From Pseudomonadota bacterium (GTDB lineage Bacteria; Pseudomonadota; Alphaproteobacteria; Sphingomonadales; Sphingomonadaceae), in assembly GCA_023433305.1 (NCBI GenBank), contig JAEZCZ010000052.1:1-17650 (forward strand): a stretch of DNA of 17,650 bases, read 5' to 3'. A program made the position numbers and the translations under genes. Positions 15,566 through 17,650 of the stretch are shown piece by piece. The notes below the pieces were generated by a model that worked only from the letters and a program-made list of their open reading frames with translations, searched no databases and was not told the DNA's origin. Each line of letters opens with the position of its first letter. Position 1 is the first letter of the stretch.

Positions 15566-15582
15566 CGGGGCGAACTGCCCCG
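15566..15582 (-). promoter_or_regulatory. Leader hairpin ahead of secreted paralog B
   Basis: CGGGGC and GCCCCG are perfect 6-base arms around a 5-base loop. The hairpin ends 20 bases before the ATG and 9 bases before the AGGA ribosome site. The position mirrors the hairpin ahead of paralog A, though the sequence is different. Confidence 0.42.
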
Positions 15583-15690
15583 TAACGAGCCTCAAGGTAC
15601 CGGTCCGCGATGTTTCGAGACTGAATGTGGCCGTTAGCCAGCGTTCAGAAAACTACCCATCCACATGAACGTCACCCCGGTAAACCGCCG

Positions 15691-15717
15691 CTGGATTGCT
15701 TCGCTCGCTCGCAATGA
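15691..15717. repeat. Short dispersed repeat, inverted copy
   Basis: Reads CTGGATTGC, a CGCT-rich centre, then CGCAATGA. Its reverse complement (TCATTGCGA ... GCAATCCAG) has the same ends as the copy at 15758-15804, so the two lie in opposite orientation about 45 bases apart. Each copy is itself partly palindromic (GGATTGC / GCAAT). Confidence 0.65.
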
Positions 15718-15757
15718 GGAGGTGTGAGGCGCCTCTCGAAAGCCTCTTACCGCCCCT

Positions 15758-15804
15758 TCGTCATTGCGAGGAGCCCGGCGCAGCCGGGGGACGCGGCAAT
15801 CCAG
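15758..15804. repeat. Intergenic palindromic repeat (family member 2)
   Basis: Starts TTCGTCATTGCGAGGAG, has a CCCGGC / GCCGGG hairpin core and ends GGACGCGGCAATCCAG. The core and right end match the element at 12667-12704, and the two ends match the inverted copy at 15691-15717. When translated in the reverse direction, this and the 12667 copy give similar short peptides ending RNDEG / RDDEG, a sign of shared origin. Confidence 0.7.
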
Positions 15805-15865
15805 AGCGTCCGACGCCCCGCTTCCGTCTGGCGCCTGCTTCCGCAGCACGCCCTGCGCGAACCAC

Positions 15866-17650
<1,785 letters not shown>

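Larger units (their letters stand above)
15546..15865. other. Intergenic region upstream of secreted paralog B, 320 bases
   Basis: No gene supported. It holds the leader hairpin of paralog B, a distant inverted pair (ATGTGG at 15625 and CCACAT at 15661), two inverted copies of a short dispersed repeat (15691-15717 and 15758-15804), and the end of the peptidase transcript. Short open frames here are products of the repeats. No promoter could be placed with confidence. Confidence 0.6.

Overview
The window is GC-rich with wobble positions dominated by G and C, and it reads as a chromosomal segment of an alphaproteobacterium, most likely a sphingomonad (Sphingomonas or a close relative). This rests on the protein styles (SleB-type wall hydrolase, a short MPANDN-type conserved protein, alphaproteobacterial LDH-like malate dehydrogenase, the mdh/suc/lpd order) and on several short palindromic intergenic repeats of a kind common in that group. 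No tRNA, rRNA, CRISPR array, insertion sequence, phage gene or integrase was seen.

Left part (1-3622). The 3' part of a SleB-like cell-wall hydrolase gene enters from the left edge. A conserved unknown of about 103 residues follows, then a membrane-bound dual GGDEF-EAL protein that should make and break cyclic di-GMP. The start of the GGDEF-EAL gene is unusual: the open frame runs upstream of the first standard start to an ATT codon preceded by a good ribosome site that is itself locked in a hairpin. About 390 gene-free bases then precede the central operon.

Central part (3623-12648). This is a TCA-cycle operon: mdh, an 83-residue two-helix membrane protein, sucD, sucA, sucB and lpdA. Together they encode malate dehydrogenase, the alpha subunit of succinyl-CoA synthetase and all three components (E1o, E2o, E3) of 2-oxoglutarate dehydrogenase. 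The small membrane protein overlaps both of its neighbours by a few bases, and sucC, the partner of sucD, is not in the window. Closely behind lpdA come a PhzF-family isomerase-like gene and a VOC (glyoxalase fold) gene, which may be read through from the operon or form their own unit.

Right part (12649-17650). A PepSY-type membrane protein and a TRIC/YadS-type membrane protein overlap by four bases on the plus strand and end at a shared stem-loop. On the minus strand are two tandem paralogous secreted proteins with the same design (signal peptide, glycine/alanine-rich hydrophobic stretch, C-terminal domain with two cysteines), each with a GC hairpin just ahead of its ribosome site. The last gene is a prolyl oligopeptidase (S9A) with its catalytic triad intact and its N-terminus beyond the right edge.

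The window is mostly ordinary housekeeping sequence. The most interesting items are the membrane protein embedded in the TCA operon, the tandem secreted paralogs with hairpin leaders, the odd start of the GGDEF-EAL gene and the families of short palindromic repeats.
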